From NCBI RefSeq assembly GCF_004361855.1, contig NZ_SNWQ01000008.1:248001-312000 (forward strand): a stretch of DNA of 64,000 bases, given 5' to 3'. Numbering within the stretch: position 1 is the first letter of the stretch; every line of letters begins with the position of its first letter. The stretch comes from Kribbella caucasensis. GTDB taxonomy: Bacteria; Actinomycetota; Actinomycetes; Propionibacteriales; Kribbellaceae. Under the pieces are notes generated by a model. The model saw nothing but the letters and a program-made list of their open reading frames with translations. It did no database searches and was not told the DNA's origin. Below, piece by piece: positions 45,584 to 54,456 of the stretch. The position numbers and the translations under genes are program-made.

Positions 45584-46578
45584 GAACCGTGCTGATCATC
45601 CGGATGGACAACGACGGCGACGTCCTGCTGGCCGGCCCCGCCGTCCGGGCCGTCGCGGCGACCGATCGGGTCGTGCTGCTGGTGGCGCCCTCAGGTGAAC
45701 AAGCAGCGAGGCTGCTACCAGGTGTCCGCGACGTGTACGTCTGGCCGTGCCCGTGGACAGGTTTCGATCCGCCGCAGGTCGACCGGCGCAGCGTGAACAC
45801 GCTGATCGATGCACTGGCGATCCAGCATATCGGCGCGGCGATCGTGCTCACGTCGTACCACCAGAGCCCGTTGCCGATGGCCCTGATCCTGCGTATGGCC
45901 GGTATCAAGTTCGTCGCCGCCGACTCGGAGGACTACCCGGGATCACTCCTGGATCTGCGGCACCGGGCCGCCTGCGGTCATGAGGTCGAGCGCTCGCTGG
46001 CACTGGTGAGGGCGCTGGGCTACAACCTGCCGAACGGTGACGACGGCCGGCTGATGATCAAGGATGCTCTGCCGGCCGTTGACGACGGGCCGTTCATCGT
46101 CGTCCATCCCAGTGCGTCGGTGCCCGCCAGGACCGCCTCCGCGGATCACTGGACAGCGATGGTCAAGGCCCTCGCGGCCGATGGGAACAGGGTCGTGGTC
46201 ACCGGCTCGGCAGCTGAACGGGACCTGACCGCGAAAGTTGCCGGAAGCAACGCGGTCGATCTCGGCGGCCGCACCAGCTACCGGCAACTGGCGGCGCTGC
46301 TGCGGGCCGCCCGCGTGGTCGTCGTCGGGAACACTGGTCCCGCACATCTCGCCGCCGCCGTCGGAACCCCGGTGGTGTCGCTCTTCTCCCCCGTCGTGCC
46401 CGCTGACCAATGGGCGCCCTGGCGGGTGCCCTCCGTCGTCCTGGGCGACCAGCAGGCCCCGTGCCGCGCCTCGCGAGCGAGGGTTTGCCCGATCCCCGGG
46501 CACCCCTGCCTGGACGACGTGGCGCCGGAGGAAGTGGTCACTGCCACTCGCACGTTGATCGAGGAGGTCGCCGCATGA
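45580..46578 (+). CDS. Glycosyltransferase family 9 (heptosyltransferase-like)
   Basis: 332 residues. GT-B fold: N-terminal VLIIRMDNDGDVLLAGPAVRA, C-terminal donor region VVVHPSAS-type (FIVVHPSASVPAR) and GNTGPAHLAAAVGTPVVSLF, which in WaaC/WaaF contacts ADP-heptose. Family 9 members normally transfer heptose in lipopolysaccharide; an actinobacterium has no LPS, so the acceptor is another glycan. Overlaps both neighbours by four bases. Confidence 0.88.
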   Translation: MRTVLIIRMDNDGDVLLAGPAVRAVAATDRVVLLVAPSGEQAARLLPGVRDVYVWPCPWTGFDPPQVDRRSVNTLIDALAIQHIGAAIVLTSYHQSPLPMALILRMAGIKFVAADSEDYPGSLLDLRHRAACGHEVERSLALVRALGYNLPNGDDGRLMIKDALPAVDDGPFIVVHPSASVPARTASADHWTAMVKALAADGNRVVVTGSAAERDLTAKVAGSNAVDLGGRTSYRQLAALLRAARVVVVGNTGPAHLAAAVGTPVVSLFSPVVPADQWAPWRVPSVVLGDQQAPCRASRARVCPIPGHPCLDDVAPEEVVTATRTLIEEVAA

Positions 46579-47534
46579 GGATCCTGGCATGGCATGTCCA
46601 CGCGGCCTGGATGACATCGTTCGTCCAAGGCGCGCACGAGTACTACGTCCCGGTGCTGTCGGATCGTGGACCGGACGGCATGGGACGCGCGCAGACATAC
46701 CCGTGGCCCGACTCCGTGCGGGAGCTGACCCCCGAAGAGCTTCGGCGGACCGACTTCGACGTGGTCGTTCTTCAGCGCCCCCACGAACTCGAGCTTTTCC
46801 ACCGCTGGACCGGCCATGCACTCGGCCGGAACGGCCGACCTGCCGTGTACGTCGAGCACAACACACCAAGGGGGGATGTCAACGACTGGCGTCACCCGCT
46901 GGCCGACCGCGGCGACATCCCCATCGTGCACGTGACAGAGTTCAACCGGACGATGTGGGACAACGGTCTCGCGCCCGCAGAGGTGATCGAGCACGGTGTT
47001 CCGGACTACGGGTACCAGTACACCGGAACCCTCGACTCACTCGTCGTCTCGATCAACGAACCCGTCCGGCGGTCACGAGTCGCGGGTTTGGATCTGGTCG
47101 CCACCATCGCCGAGCAGGTACCGGTCAGCGTTTACGGCCTGGGTACGGAGGAGCTGTCCGCGCGGATCCACCGCGGACTGGCCGTCACGGGCTCGCTGTC
47201 CCAGGACGAGTTGCACCGGCGGATGGCGATGCACTTCGCATACCTGCACCCGTACCGCTGGACCAGTCTCGGTTTGGCACTGATCGAGGCGATGACGCTG
47301 GGCATGCCCGTCCTCGTCGTCGCGGCCACTGCCGCACCGGAGGCTGTCCCGCCCGAGACGGGAGTCGTCACCTCGAGGCTCGATCTACTGGCGCGCACCG
47401 CGTCGCGCTGGCTGTCGGACCCCGACGAGGCCCGTCGATGCGGTCTCGCGGCGAGAGCACACGCGCTGGCTCATTTCGGGCTGCCGAGGTTCCTCGACGA
47501 CTGGGACCGCATGCTGAAGGAGGTTTGCCGATGA
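46575..47534 (+). CDS. Glycosyltransferase (GT4-like)
   Basis: 319 residues from ATG at 46575, coupled by ATGA overlap. A GT-B protein with the C-terminal retaining-type signature HPYRWTSLGLALIEAMTLGMPVLV; the N-terminal acceptor half (ILAWHVHAAWMTSFVQG, VYVEHNTPRGDVNDW) is conserved only in small actinobacterial clusters as far as I can tell. Donor unknown; a nucleotide heptose is possible. Confidence 0.8.
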   Translation: MRILAWHVHAAWMTSFVQGAHEYYVPVLSDRGPDGMGRAQTYPWPDSVRELTPEELRRTDFDVVVLQRPHELELFHRWTGHALGRNGRPAVYVEHNTPRGDVNDWRHPLADRGDIPIVHVTEFNRTMWDNGLAPAEVIEHGVPDYGYQYTGTLDSLVVSINEPVRRSRVAGLDLVATIAEQVPVSVYGLGTEELSARIHRGLAVTGSLSQDELHRRMAMHFAYLHPYRWTSLGLALIEAMTLGMPVLVVAATAAPEAVPPETGVVTSRLDLLARTASRWLSDPDEARRCGLAARAHALAHFGLPRFLDDWDRMLKEVCR

Positions 47535-48733
47535 GAATCGCGATGGTGTCCGAGCACGCCAGCCCGCTGGCCGTACTCGGCGGTGCCGACGCGGGTGGAC
47601 AGAACGTCCATGTGGCGGCGCTCTCCCAGGCACTCGCCGGCCGCGGTCATCAGGTCGAGATCTACACGCGACGTGATGACCCCGACAGCCCGGAGCGCGT
47701 GCCGTTGGGCGCAGGCGTTGACGTGGTCCATGTACCAGCCGGACCCGCCCAGCAGGTTCCGAAGGACAGCCTGCTGCCGTACATGCAGACGTTCGGGCAG
47801 TGGATCGGGCAGCGCTGGTCCCAGGATCCCCCGGACGTCGTACATGCTCACTTCTGGATGTCGGGCGTCGCCTGCCTCGAGGCGCGCCGCGCGGTTTCCT
47901 TTCCGCTCGCGCAGACGTTCCACGCCCTCGGTGTGGTGAAACGCCGCCACCAGGGTGCCGCCGACACCAGTCCACACCGGCGGGTGGAATTCGAGGCTCG
48001 GTTGGCGTCCGAGGCGGACGCCGTCATCGCGACCGCCACCGACGAAGTACGTGAGCTACTGGCTCTCGGAGCACCCGCTGGTTCGCTGCACGTCGTTCCC
48101 TGTGGCGTGGAAATCTTCAAGCCCTCGCTGCCGCAGGATCACTGGTGGCACGGCCATGACGGGCGCATCCTCTCCCTCGGCCGTTTGGTCGAACGCAAAG
48201 GTGTCGACACCGTTCTCGAGGCCGTCAGCCGGCTTCCTCGAGCGGAGCTCGTCGTCGCCGGCGGCCCCACTGACGTCTTCGAGGATGATCCTGAGGTACG
48301 GCGGTTGCGTGCGGAAGCGGAGCGTCTCGGGGTGGCGGATCGAGTCCACCTGGTCGGTGCGGTGTCCCGGACCGACATACCCGCGCTGATCCGTTCCGCT
48401 GACGTGGTCGTGTGTACACCCTGGTACGAACCATTCGGCATCGTGCCGCTGGAAGCGATGTCCTGCGGCCGGCCGGTCGTCGCCGCCGCGGTCGGTGGCC
48501 TGCTCGATACCGTTGTCGACGGCGTCACCGGCATCCACGTCCCGCCGAAAGATCCCGAGCGACTGGCCGCAGTGCTCGCCGAGCTCCTCGGCAATCCGCC
48601 ACTGCGTAGACGGCTGGGCCGCGCCGGCGCGGCAAGGGTGGCGCAGCGATACACCTGGACGACCGTTGCGGCCGAGACCGAGGACGTCTACAGCCGCATC
48701 ATGGCGCCGCTGCCCACGGGCAGGACACGCTGA
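47531..48733 (+). CDS. Glycosyltransferase family 4
   Basis: 400 residues. Retaining GT-B enzyme: N-terminal glycine loop GGADAGGQNVHVAALSQAL resembles sucrose-phosphate-synthase/MshA-type transferases; C-terminal donor motif CTPWYEPFGIVPLEAMSCG with the EX7E pair. It shares four bases with the gene before and one with gmhA after it. Confidence 0.9.
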   Translation: MRIAMVSEHASPLAVLGGADAGGQNVHVAALSQALAGRGHQVEIYTRRDDPDSPERVPLGAGVDVVHVPAGPAQQVPKDSLLPYMQTFGQWIGQRWSQDPPDVVHAHFWMSGVACLEARRAVSFPLAQTFHALGVVKRRHQGAADTSPHRRVEFEARLASEADAVIATATDEVRELLALGAPAGSLHVVPCGVEIFKPSLPQDHWWHGHDGRILSLGRLVERKGVDTVLEAVSRLPRAELVVAGGPTDVFEDDPEVRRLRAEAERLGVADRVHLVGAVSRTDIPALIRSADVVVCTPWYEPFGIVPLEAMSCGRPVVAAAVGGLLDTVVDGVTGIHVPPKDPERLAAVLAELLGNPPLRRRLGRAGAARVAQRYTWTTVAAETEDVYSRIMAPLPTGRTR

Positions 48734-49341
48734 TGGCAGGATTCGGATCGCTCACCCAACATCTCGTGCATCTACACGACGGACTGGTGAGCCTGGAACG
48801 CCAGGACTCGACCATCGATGCCTGTGGCCGTGAGCTGGCCGACCTCCTGTCGAGCGGCCACCGACTACTTGCTGCAGGCAACGGTGGGAGCGCGGCCGAG
48901 GCACAGCACTTGACCGCCGAGCTGGTCGGCCGCTTCGAGGCGCCGGACCGGCCCCCGCTGTCCGCCATCGCTCTGCACGCCGAGACGTCGAGCCTGACGG
49001 CGATCGGCAACGACTTCGGTCCTGACGACATCTTTGCCCGCCAGGTCCGAGCGCACGGGCGTCCAGGCGACGTCCTGCTGCTGCTGTCCACGAGCGGCCA
49101 CAGCACGAACCTGCTGACGGCCGCCACGACGGCGCGGTCCGGTGGACTTCAGGTCTGGGCTTTCACGGGACCGCGACCGAATCCGCTGGCAGCCGCGGCA
49201 GACCGGGCCGTCGCGGTCGAGTCCCCGGCGCCCACCGCCGTACAGGAAGTCCAGCTTGTCGCGGTGCACGCCTTGTGTTCGGCGGTCGAGCGCCATCTGC
49301 ACACCGTCGATCCGCACGACCTCGAGAAGGTGAGCCGATGA
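48733..49341 (+). CDS. gmhA: Sedoheptulose-7-phosphate isomerase
   Basis: 202 residues, SIS fold, usual GmhA length. Converts sedoheptulose-7-phosphate to glycero-manno-heptose-7-phosphate, first step of nucleotide-heptose synthesis. Motifs AAGNGGSAAEAQHLTAELVG (phosphate binding, catalytic Glu) and LLLLSTSGHSTNLL are complete; His in VQLVAVHALCSAVE is the second catalytic residue. ATG shares one base with the stop of the glycosyltransferase. Confidence 0.92.
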   Translation: MAGFGSLTQHLVHLHDGLVSLERQDSTIDACGRELADLLSSGHRLLAAGNGGSAAEAQHLTAELVGRFEAPDRPPLSAIALHAETSSLTAIGNDFGPDDIFARQVRAHGRPGDVLLLLSTSGHSTNLLTAATTARSGGLQVWAFTGPRPNPLAAAADRAVAVESPAPTAVQEVQLVAVHALCSAVERHLHTVDPHDLEKVSR

Positions 49342-50681
49342 CCATACGGGTCCTGGTGGTCGGGGACGTCATGCTCGACCGTGACATCGAAGGCGACGTA
49401 CACCGAGTGAGTCCCGACGCGCCTGTTCCTGTCGTTCAGGTCGAAGGCACCAGCGAGCGTGCCGGCGGTGCGGGTCTCGCGGCCGTCCTGCTCGCACGGG
49501 AGGGCGTCGAAGTCCGGCTGGCGACCGCGCTGGCCGATGACGAGCCCGCCAAGCGACTCGCCGCGTTGTTGACCGAACGCGTGCCGGTGACGGCGATTCT
49601 GGGCTCCGCCGGCACCCGGTGCAAAACGAGAATACGCAGCGCCGGGCAGTCGCTGCTGCGGCTGGATATCGAGACACCGGACGGTTTCGACGACGCGTGT
49701 GATGTCGCTGCCCTGGAAGAAGAGCTCGACCAGGCCGACGCAGTCCTGGTCTCGGATTACGCCGGCGGTGTGGTCAGCCATCCGGAGGTCCATCGGGTGC
49801 TGCGCCGGTGGGCCCCCCAGCGGGCCATGGTGTGGGACCCGCACCCGCGCGGCGCCGCGCTCGTGCCCGGGCTGACCCTCGCAACCCCCAACCGGGCCGA
49901 GGCCCGTCACTTCAGCGGCAACCCGTCGGCACCACTCGACGTGCTCGCGGCCGAGCTTCGCGACCGGTGGCAGGCCTGGGCTGTCGCGGTCACGGATGGC
50001 GGGGCCGGTGTCTTCACCGCAGCCGGGGGCACGCCGCCGTTCTTCGCGCCGGCACCGTTCAACCACTCCGGCGATGCCTGCGGCGCCGGCGATCGCTTCG
50101 CCGGTACGGCGGCAGTCAAGCTCGGAGCAGGTGCGACGGCCCGGTCCGCCATCGCGGCTGCAGTCGACGACACGGCCAGTTGGCTCGCCGCCGGAGGCGT
50201 CAGCGCCAAGGCGGTTGTCGGTGGAGCAGCATCGGGGGTGGATGCCGCCGCGGTCATTCGCCGCGTCCATGCGGCCGGTGGCACTGTGGTGGCCACCGGT
50301 GGCTGCTTCGATGTTCTGCACGCCGGCCACATCGCCAGTCTGGAGGCCGCGAGGCGGCTGGGCGACGCGTTGATCGTTCTGGTCAACTCCGACGCCAGCG
50401 TCCAACGACTGAAGGGCGCCGACCGCCCGATCAACCCGGAGCAGGACCGCTGCCGGGTGCTCGAGTCGTTGCGATGCGTCGACGCGGCCATCGTGTTCGG
50501 TGGCAACGACCCGTGCGAGCTGCTCGATGAACTGCGGCCCGACGTCTGGGCCAAGGGTGGCGACTACACGGAGGAGATGTTGCCTGAAGCACCGGTCGTC
50601 AGGAGCTGGGGCGGCCGCGTCGTGCTCGTTCCGTACCTGCCGGGACGATCCACCACCTCGATCTTGGAAGGAAGAACCTGA
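49338..50681 (+). CDS. hldE: Bifunctional heptose-7-phosphate kinase / heptose-1-phosphate nucleotidyltransferase
   Basis: 447 residues from ATG at 49338 (ATGA overlap). Residues 1-300 are a PfkB-type sugar kinase with GDVMLDRD, GGAGLAAVLLAREG and the catalytic NHSGDACGAGDRF; residues 310-447 are a nucleotidyltransferase with GGCFDVLHAGH (the HxGH site) and the LKGADRPINPEQDR segment. Makes heptose-1,7-bisphosphate and, after GmhB-type dephosphorylation, ADP- or GDP-heptose. Both halves appear intact. Confidence 0.93.
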   Translation: MTIRVLVVGDVMLDRDIEGDVHRVSPDAPVPVVQVEGTSERAGGAGLAAVLLAREGVEVRLATALADDEPAKRLAALLTERVPVTAILGSAGTRCKTRIRSAGQSLLRLDIETPDGFDDACDVAALEEELDQADAVLVSDYAGGVVSHPEVHRVLRRWAPQRAMVWDPHPRGAALVPGLTLATPNRAEARHFSGNPSAPLDVLAAELRDRWQAWAVAVTDGGAGVFTAAGGTPPFFAPAPFNHSGDACGAGDRFAGTAAVKLGAGATARSAIAAAVDDTASWLAAGGVSAKAVVGGAASGVDAAAVIRRVHAAGGTVVATGGCFDVLHAGHIASLEAARRLGDALIVLVNSDASVQRLKGADRPINPEQDRCRVLESLRCVDAAIVFGGNDPCELLDELRPDVWAKGGDYTEEMLPEAPVVRSWGGRVVLVPYLPGRSTTSILEGRT

Positions 50682-51367
50682 TGAGCCTGGCCCGAGTGGT
50701 CGTCACCGGTGGCGCCAGCGGACTTGGTGCCGCCGTGGTCGCAGCCGTGCGCAAACATGGTGGAACGGCGATCGCGCTCGACCGGCACAAGCCGTCAACG
50801 GACGATGTGCCGTGGATCGAGGTCGACCTCGCCGATCCTGCCGCCGCCGAACCGGCCCTCGCCGCGGCCGAGGACGCGATCGGCGGACTGACCGGCGTGG
50901 TGACGGCTGCGGGAATCGACGCCTGCGGCCGGATTGAGGACGTGTCACTGGACGATTGGGTTCGGGTGATCCAGGTCAACCTCATCGGTACGGCGGCGGT
51001 CGCGCGGGCGGCGGTGCCACGGTTGGAGAGGAGCCATGGGCGGATCGTCACCGTCGCCTCCACCCTCGGTCTACGGGCGCTGAGCGACGCCACAGCTTAC
51101 TGCGCGTCCAAGTTCGGCGTGGCCGGATTCAGCCGGGCACTGGCGGTGGAGACAGCGGGACGGGTCGGTGTCACCATGCTGGTGCCGGGCGGGATGCGGA
51201 CCTCCTTCTTCGATGGGCGACCGGAGCAGTACAAACCTGGTGACGACGCGATGCTGAACGATCCGGAAGCCGTTGCGGAGAGCGTCATTCACGCGCTGAG
51301 CCAACCCGACGGCGTCGAGATCCGCGAACTCGTGGTCTGTCCGTCGGTCGAGCCCTCCTGGCCGTGA
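50681..51367 (+). CDS. SDR-family oxidoreductase
   Basis: 228 residues. Classical SDR: TGGASGLGAAVV at the N terminus, VTAAGIDACG, catalytic Ser in TVASTLG and YCASK. Could alter the sugar (oxidation or epimerisation through a keto form) within the heptose pathway; exact reaction unknown. Start shares one base with the hldE stop; stop overlaps the next gene by four. Confidence 0.85.
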   Translation: MSLARVVVTGGASGLGAAVVAAVRKHGGTAIALDRHKPSTDDVPWIEVDLADPAAAEPALAAAEDAIGGLTGVVTAAGIDACGRIEDVSLDDWVRVIQVNLIGTAAVARAAVPRLERSHGRIVTVASTLGLRALSDATAYCASKFGVAGFSRALAVETAGRVGVTMLVPGGMRTSFFDGRPEQYKPGDDAMLNDPEAVAESVIHALSQPDGVEIRELVVCPSVEPSWP

Positions 51368-52290
51368 CGGCTCTCCTCGCTCTGCGCGCCCTCGGTCTGG
51401 GTGACGCGCTGACCGGTGTCCCCGCGTTGCGCGGTCTTCGACGCCGGTACGCCGACCACCTGCTTCTTCTGGCCGGGCCCGAGCCGGTGTCCAACTGGCT
51501 TGCCAGTCTCGGGGTGGTCGACGGCGTCGTGTCGACGACTGATCTGTCTGGGCGACCGCCCGGACGCCGGCTGGGTTCCCATGTGGCCGTGAATCTGCAC
51601 GGGCGCGGGCCGCAGAGCCATCAGTTGCTGCAGGCTGCGGCACCTCGCGAGTTGATCGCGTTCGACTCTGCGGCCGCCGGTCACCTCGCGGGTTGCCGAT
51701 GGTTCGTCGACGAGCACGAGGTGGGTCGATGGTGCCGTCTCGTTGCCAGCGTCGGCGCTTCATGCGATGCGGCGGACCTGCGGCTGCCGATCACCGCAGC
51801 GAGCGATCGGGCGGTGGTGATCCATCCGGGCGCGGCGAGTATGGCGAGGCGGTGGCCGGTCACGCGGTGGGCGCACGTCGCCGCTCACTTGCGCTCCGAC
51901 GGGCATCACGTCGTACTGACCGGAACGGAAGCCGAGTTGTGCCAGGCATTGTCGGTGGCCTCGGGGGCCGAGAACCTGAGCGGGCGACTGGGTATCCACC
52001 AGTTGGCCGAGCGCGTCGCGTCGGCGGCATTGGTGTTGTGCGGCGACACCGGCATCGCGCATCTGGCCACAGCCCTCGGTGTTCGGTCGGTGACACTGTT
52101 CGGGCCGGTTCCGCCTACGTGGTGGGGTCCTGCGATCGACCTCGACCTGCACACCGTGCTCTATCACGGCAGCCGCGTGGGCGATCCGCATGCCGACCGG
52201 CCCGACGAAGGGCTGTTGCGAATCAGTGTCACCGAGGTGCTGACCGCGGCACGGGCACAGCTTGCCGGAACCAGGCCACCGTCGACATGA
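51364..52290 (+). CDS. Glycosyltransferase family 9, second copy
   Basis: 308 residues. GT9 features: [20 protein letters not shown] at the start, [19 protein letters not shown] and [23 protein letters not shown] in the donor half. Distinct from the family 9 enzyme at 45.6 kb, so two heptosyl additions are likely. Last gene of the operon; its last 62 bases overlap the convergent NAD-dependent sugar enzyme gene. Confidence 0.88.
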   Translation: MTALLALRALGLGDALTGVPALRGLRRRYADHLLLLAGPEPVSNWLASLGVVDGVVSTTDLSGRPPGRRLGSHVAVNLHGRGPQSHQLLQAAAPRELIAFDSAAAGHLAGCRWFVDEHEVGRWCRLVASVGASCDAADLRLPITAASDRAVVIHPGAASMARRWPVTRWAHVAAHLRSDGHHVVLTGTEAELCQALSVASGAENLSGRLGIHQLAERVASAALVLCGDTGIAHLATALGVRSVTLFGPVPPTWWGPAIDLDLHTVLYHGSRVGDPHADRPDEGLLRISVTEVLTAARAQLAGTRPPST

Positions 52291-53191
52291 GTCCACCCCG
52301 CCAGTCGACCGTGGGTTTCCAGCCCAAGACCTGAGTGGCGAGCGTCGTGTCCGGGCGTCGTACGCCGGGATCGTCGACCGGGCGGTCCACGAACTCGATG
52401 GTCGAGTCCGAACCTGTCGCGGCAATGACGTCCTGAGCGATGCATAGAACTGAGCGCTCGTCCGGATTGCCGATGTTGATCGGCCCGGCATGATCGCTGA
52501 ACGCGAGCCGGAGGATGCCGTCGACGGTATCGGAGACATGGCACACCGACCGGGTCTGGCTGCCGTCACCGGCCACCGTCAGCGGATCGCCGGCCAGTGC
52601 CTGCCGGACGAAGGTTGGAATCGCGCGGCCGTCGTCGGGCCGCATCCGCGGTCCATAAGTGTTGAAGATGCGGACTATCGCCGTGTCAACGCCCTCGCTG
52701 CCCCGATAAGCGGTGGTGAGCGCCTCGGCATAGCGCTTTGCCTCGTCGTACACCCCGCGCGGACCTATGGGATTGACGTGTCCCCAGTACGTCTCGGGTT
52801 GCGGGTGCACCTGCGGGTCGCCGTACACCTCCGACGTACTGGCGAGCAGGAACCGGGCGTTCTTCTCCTTCGCCAGGCCGAGCGAGTGCCACGTGCCGAT
52901 CGCACCGACCTTGAGCGTCTGGATCGGCAGCCGGAGGTAGTCGACCGGGGACGCCGGACTGGCGAAGTGAAGCACGACGTCTACGTCGCCCGCGACGTGG
53001 ACGAACCCGGTCAGATCGCAACGCGTGAAGGTGAACTCGGGCCGCTCCATCAGGTGGGCGATATTGGCCGGCGTGCCGGTCAGCAGGCTGTCCAGGCAGG
53101 TCACTCGATGCCCGTCCGCGAGCAGTCGCTCACACAGGTGACTCCCCAAGAATCCTGCCCCACCGGTAACCACCACGTGCGCATGCTCCAT
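52229..53191 (-). CDS. NAD-dependent nucleotide-sugar epimerase/decarboxylase (UXS-like)
   Basis: 320 residues. Extended [21 protein letters not shown] loop, [11 protein letters not shown], catalytic Thr/Ser in [10 protein letters not shown] and the YxxxK pair in [11 protein letters not shown]. The SPASPxxY and [10 protein letters not shown] motifs are those of UDP-glucuronate decarboxylase and its relatives; it could alternatively act as the heptose epimerase of the convergent operon. Start ATG at 53191 directly after a consensus SigB/SigF-type promoter. Confidence 0.88.
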   Translation of the reverse strand: MEHAHVVVTGGAGFLGSHLCERLLADGHRVTCLDSLLTGTPANIAHLMERPEFTFTRCDLTGFVHVAGDVDVVLHFASPASPVDYLRLPIQTLKVGAIGTWHSLGLAKEKNARFLLASTSEVYGDPQVHPQPETYWGHVNPIGPRGVYDEAKRYAEALTTAYRGSEGVDTAIVRIFNTYGPRMRPDDGRAIPTFVRQALAGDPLTVAGDGSQTRSVCHVSDTVDGILRLAFSDHAGPINIGNPDERSVLCIAQDVIAATGSDSTIEFVDRPVDDPGVRRPDTTLATQVLGWKPTVDWRGGLMSTVAWFRQAVPVPRSAPR

Positions 53192-53200
53192 CCGGCCTGG

Positions 53201-53225
53201 GTACCCCTGCCGCTCCCCTGAAAAC
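53201..53225 (-). promoter_or_regulatory. Consensus SigB/SigF promoter of UXS-like gene
   Basis: Minus strand GTTT (53225-53222), 15-bp spacer, GGGTAC (53206-53201): a full match to the SigB/SigF consensus. Ends ten bases before the ATG, so the mRNA is nearly leaderless. Confidence 0.7.
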
Positions 53226-53292
53226 GCTCAGCTCTGTGGTGGTGACCTCGGTCAGCTGTGCACTCACAAGCTGGATGGAATCCGCCGTGGCA

Positions 53293-54075
53293 TCAGGCGG
53301 CCAGTGCGTCTTGGAGGATGCTCATGATCCGGCGCAGAAGCCGCGAGACCTGCATCTGGCTGACCCCAATCTCAGCGGCGATCTCGGCCTGGCTCCAGTG
53401 ATCGATCATCCGCCGGCGGAGGATCAGCTTGTCCCGAGCGGCGAGGTTCTCGACCGCCGGGCGCAGCGTCTCGAGCTGGTTGACCAGCTCGAACGTGTTC
53501 TCCTGGTCCGGCATCAGGCTGCCGAGCGACATCGCGGACTCGACGCCCACCGGAGCGTCCAGCGACACTGGACGAAAGCATCCCAAGGCACGTTGCGCAT
53601 CCCTGACATCCCCGAGTGGTACGCCGATACGGTCGGCCAACTCCTGGTCGGTCGGCCAGCGGTGCAACCGCGCAGCCAGCTCACCCTCGACGGCATTGAT
53701 GGACGCCTGCAGGTTCTGGATTCGCCGCGGCGGCCGAACACTCCACGCGTAGTCCCGGAAATGCCGCTTGAGCTCGCCTCGAATGGTCGGGAAGGCATAC
53801 GACCGGAAGTCCGTGTCCGGCCCTGGTACGTATCCCTGCACCGCTTTCACGAGTCCGACGTACGCGACCTGGAACAACTCCTCCCGCTCCACCCCCCGTC
53901 CGTCGTACCGTAACGCGAGCGACCGCGCCATCGCGGTACCCTGCACGATCGCTTCAGAGAGCAGGTCCGCGCGACGAGCACCGGCGGCGTTGGCCGCGTC
54001 GCGAAGCAGAGTCTCGGTGAGTGTGCGCTGTTGTTCCCAAGGCACAGGCGACGCAGATACAGAACAACTAGTCAT
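53293..54075 (-). CDS. SigB/SigF/SigG-family RNA polymerase sigma factor
   Basis: 260 residues from ATG at 54075. Sigma region 2 (SLALRYDGRGVEREELFQVA, then GLVKAVQGYVPG and FRSYAFPTIRGELKRHFRDY), region 3 (WPTDQELADRIGVPLGDVR) and region 4 with helix-turn-helix (WSQAEIAAEIGVSQMQVSRLL) are all present, the pattern of stress/sporulation sigma factors. No anti-sigma gene is next to it. Lies just before the UXS-like gene promoter. Start could be further upstream, up to 54174. Confidence 0.93.
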   Translation of the reverse strand: MTSCSVSASPVPWEQQRTLTETLLRDAANAAGARRADLLSEAIVQGTAMARSLALRYDGRGVEREELFQVAYVGLVKAVQGYVPGPDTDFRSYAFPTIRGELKRHFRDYAWSVRPPRRIQNLQASINAVEGELAARLHRWPTDQELADRIGVPLGDVRDAQRALGCFRPVSLDAPVGVESAMSLGSLMPDQENTFELVNQLETLRPAVENLAARDKLILRRRMIDHWSQAEIAAEIGVSQMQVSRLLRRIMSILQDALAA

Positions 54076-54394
54076 CAGATCGACACTGGGGCGATCAATC
54101 CCGCAAAAGCTGGCACCGTCTTGACCATGGCGAGTTCGTCCCAGGTTCCCCTGGTCTGCAGTACCCCGGGTCATGCAGGGTCATTCACAGTCGGTTGCAC
54201 TTCAGACGGGAAGTCGGATGTCTGCTCGGCCGCTCAGTTCGCGGTGGCTCCGAGCGCGCAAGGGCGTGTAGAGCCGCGAGTAAGTGATCGTGCGTCGGGG
54301 CACCTAAGGGATACAGCGCCGGTCCGCCCCGGGCCGACTGAAACGTCGGGGCGTCGGCGTTCAACAGCGCAGCGCTGGGCCGCCCAAGCGGCTG
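54076..54394. other. Divergent intergenic region without gene
   Basis: About 320 bp between the sigma gene and the desaturase leader hairpin. No convincing coding frame; should hold both promoters. A GGGTAC on the minus strand (GTACCC at 54161-54166) lacks a GTTT-type -35 partner. Confidence 0.5.
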
Positions 54395-54432
54395 CTCACC
54401 AACCCCACCCGCGCTGGTGTGGGGTTGGTGAG
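54395..54432 (+). promoter_or_regulatory. Large hairpin in desaturase leader
   Basis: Perfect 14-bp stem CTCACCAACCCCAC / GTGGGGTTGGTGAG with a 10-nt loop, 25 bases before the desaturase ATG. No T-run follows, so a role in mRNA stability or translation is more likely than termination. Confidence 0.5.
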
Positions 54433-54456
54433 GAGACCAACATCTAGGAGTGGGAC

